NCBI GenBank assembly: GCA_030668905.1
Contig: DAOVEQ010000079.1
Span: forward strand, 1-5,465
Reading direction: 5' to 3'
DNA length: 5,465 nt
Source of the DNA: Thermococci archaeon
GTDB lineage: Archaea; Methanobacteriota_B; Thermococci; Methanofastidiosales; B48-G16
Shown: positions 4,386-5,465 of the stretch, in pieces
Numbering within the stretch: the first letter of the stretch is position 1
How the letters are laid out: the number at the start of each line of letters is the position of its first letter
Made by a program: the position numbers and the translations under genes
Notes under the pieces: model-generated
Told to the model about the DNA's origin: nothing
Databases searched by the model: none
The model's input: only the letters and a program-made list of their open reading frames with translations

Positions 4386-5465
4386 ATGTTTAGAACTATA
4401 GATAAAAAATGGCAGGAAAAATGGGAAAAGGCGAAGATATTTGAATCAGACCCCGACGATAGAAAAAAGTTTTTTGTCAATCTTCCGTATCCTTACATGA
4501 ATGGATACATACATCTCGGCAGAGCGTTTACATTCCTGAGAGGCGATATAATAACAAGATACAAAAGAATGAAAGGTTTTAATGCAGTCTATCCTTTTGC
4601 TTTTCACTGCACGGGAACACCAATAGTTGCCGCCGCTGAAAGAATTTCAGAAGGTGAAGAAATACAGATTAACAACTTAAAAAAAATGGGGATCCCCGAT
4701 GAAGAAATAGAAAACTTTAAAGATCCCGTCTACTGGACAAAGTATTTTTCGGAAAAGATGATAGAGCATTTAAAGGCCACAGGTTTCGGGATAGACTGGA
4801 GAAGATCATTTATCACGACATCATTAAACCCGTACTATAATAAATTTATCGAATGGCAGTTCAAGAAACTGAAAGAGAAAGGATTGATCGCCATAGGAAA
4901 ACATCCCGTGATCTGGTGTACGAAATGTAAAAATCCCGTGGGCGATCATGCACGACTTGAGGGAGAAGGAGAAACTCCCCAGGAATTCACACTGCTCAAA
5001 TTTGAATTTGGAGTTTCATACATAGTCACTGCGACGCTGAGACCAGAGACCATTTTCGGACAGACAAACTTGTGGGTAGATCCTGAGATAGAGTATGTTA
5101 AAGCTAAGGTAGATAATGAGATCTGGATCATGAGTAAGGAATGTTCTGAAAAGCTGAAAAATCAGGAAAAAAATATCGAAGTTACAGGAACTGTAAAAGG
5201 AAAAGAACTCCTTGGAAAGTATGCGAAAGCTCCAGGAATTGAAAGAGAGATCATGATTTTGCCCTCAACCTTCTGCGATCCTGACAAGGGGACAGGAATA
5301 GTTACCAGCGTTCCTTCAGATGCTCCCGATGACTGGATGGGCATTTACGATCTTCAGAAAGATAAAGAACTCTGTGAAAGTTTTAATCTCGATTGGAACG
5401 AGGTAAAAAAGATAGAACCTATAGCCATAATAAAAACAAAAGGTTTTGGAGAGCTTCCTGCTGTT
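4386..5465 (+). CDS. leuS: Leucyl-tRNA synthetase, archaeal/eukaryotic type, N-terminal part
   Basis: The visible 360 residues are open to the right edge, against roughly 930-970 for the archaeal family. The enzyme charges tRNA-Leu with leucine in the cytoplasm. The class I catalytic core begins with NLPYPYMNGYIHLGRAF; the HIGH motif is H43-L-G-R46, with Arg instead of the usual final His. It continues through KRMKGFNAVYPFAFHCTGTP (H74-C-T-G). W-C178-T-K-C181 with NPVGDH opens a zinc-knuckle-like part of the CP1 insertion. TLRPET at 217-222 is the Thr-rich editing motif, and GTGIVTSVPSDAPDD at 302-316 holds the editing-pocket acidic residues. The KMSKS loop and anticodon domain lie beyond the edge. 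GAGGT (4373-4377) is 8 bases before ATG. An adjacent GTG (4383) is possible but closer to the ribosome-binding site, and an in-frame TAG at 4377 excludes longer starts. Confidence 0.96.
   Translation, partial: MFRTIDKKWQEKWEKAKIFESDPDDRKKFFVNLPYPYMNGYIHLGRAFTFLRGDIITRYKRMKGFNAVYPFAFHCTGTPIVAAAERISEGEEIQINNLKKMGIPDEEIENFKDPVYWTKYFSEKMIEHLKATGFGIDWRRSFITTSLNPYYNKFIEWQFKKLKEKGLIAIGKHPVIWCTKCKNPVGDHARLEGEGETPQEFTLLKFEFGVSYIVTATLRPETIFGQTNLWVDPEIEYVKAKVDNEIWIMSKECSEKLKNQEKNIEVTGTVKGKELLGKYAKAPGIEREIMILPSTFCDPDKGTGIVTSVPSDAPDDWMGIYDLQKDKELCESFNLDWNEVKKIEPIAIIKTKGFGELPAV

Noticed and set aside
4283..4480. 65-codon open frame on the minus strand across the leuS leader and start
   Set aside because: It is antisense to conserved leuS coding sequence, with no ribosome-binding site or domain evidence.
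4946..5344. Two short minus-strand open frames (61 and 60 codons)
   Set aside because: Both are antisense to well-conserved LeuRS editing-domain sequence and are shadows of its codon usage.

Overview
The window looks archaeal, probably euryarchaeal in the broad sense. Four things point that way: a leucyl-tRNA synthetase of the archaeal/eukaryotic type, a type IV pilin-like protein with an archaeal class III signal peptide, AT-rich BRE/TATA promoters 36-40 bp upstream of short-leader starts, and GGTGAT/GAGGT-type Shine-Dalgarno sequences. The composition is AT-rich. I cannot name a genus from the sequence alone.

Layout. Positions 1-1239 (minus) hold the N-terminal 413 residues of a cytoplasmic PAS-GAF-GAF sensor that runs off the left edge. 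Positions 1349-2167 (minus) encode a 272-residue pilin-like protein with a PA14 domain between the pilin helix and a C-terminal beta domain. Positions 2276-4087 (minus) encode a 603-residue secreted protein made of a jelly-roll domain followed by CARDB-like, DUF11-like and NEW3-like beta-sandwiches. Positions 4386-5465 (plus) hold the first 360 residues of leuS, which runs off the right edge. The three minus-strand genes each seem to have their own TATA promoter rather than forming a simple operon. Two of them form a cell-surface (adhesion or extracellular binding) pair, and the third may be an intracellular sensor.

The most interesting part is the 298-bp divergent region 4088-4385. The promoters of the secreted-protein gene and of leuS carry the same architecture in opposite orientation: an identical 11-mer (CGTACTCTACA), exactly 15 bp, then a nearly identical 16-bp BRE/TATA block (CGAWAGATTTWTAAAT). 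This suggests a shared activator or a common origin. Downstream of the leuS TATA box lie a 16-bp inverted repeat at the expected transcription start, a 10-codon mini-ORF with its own Shine-Dalgarno and tandem leucine codons, and a possible pseudoknot that pairs those Leu codons with the leuS ribosome-binding site. Together they suggest a leucine-tRNA-sensing translational attenuator. That is an inference and has not been shown.
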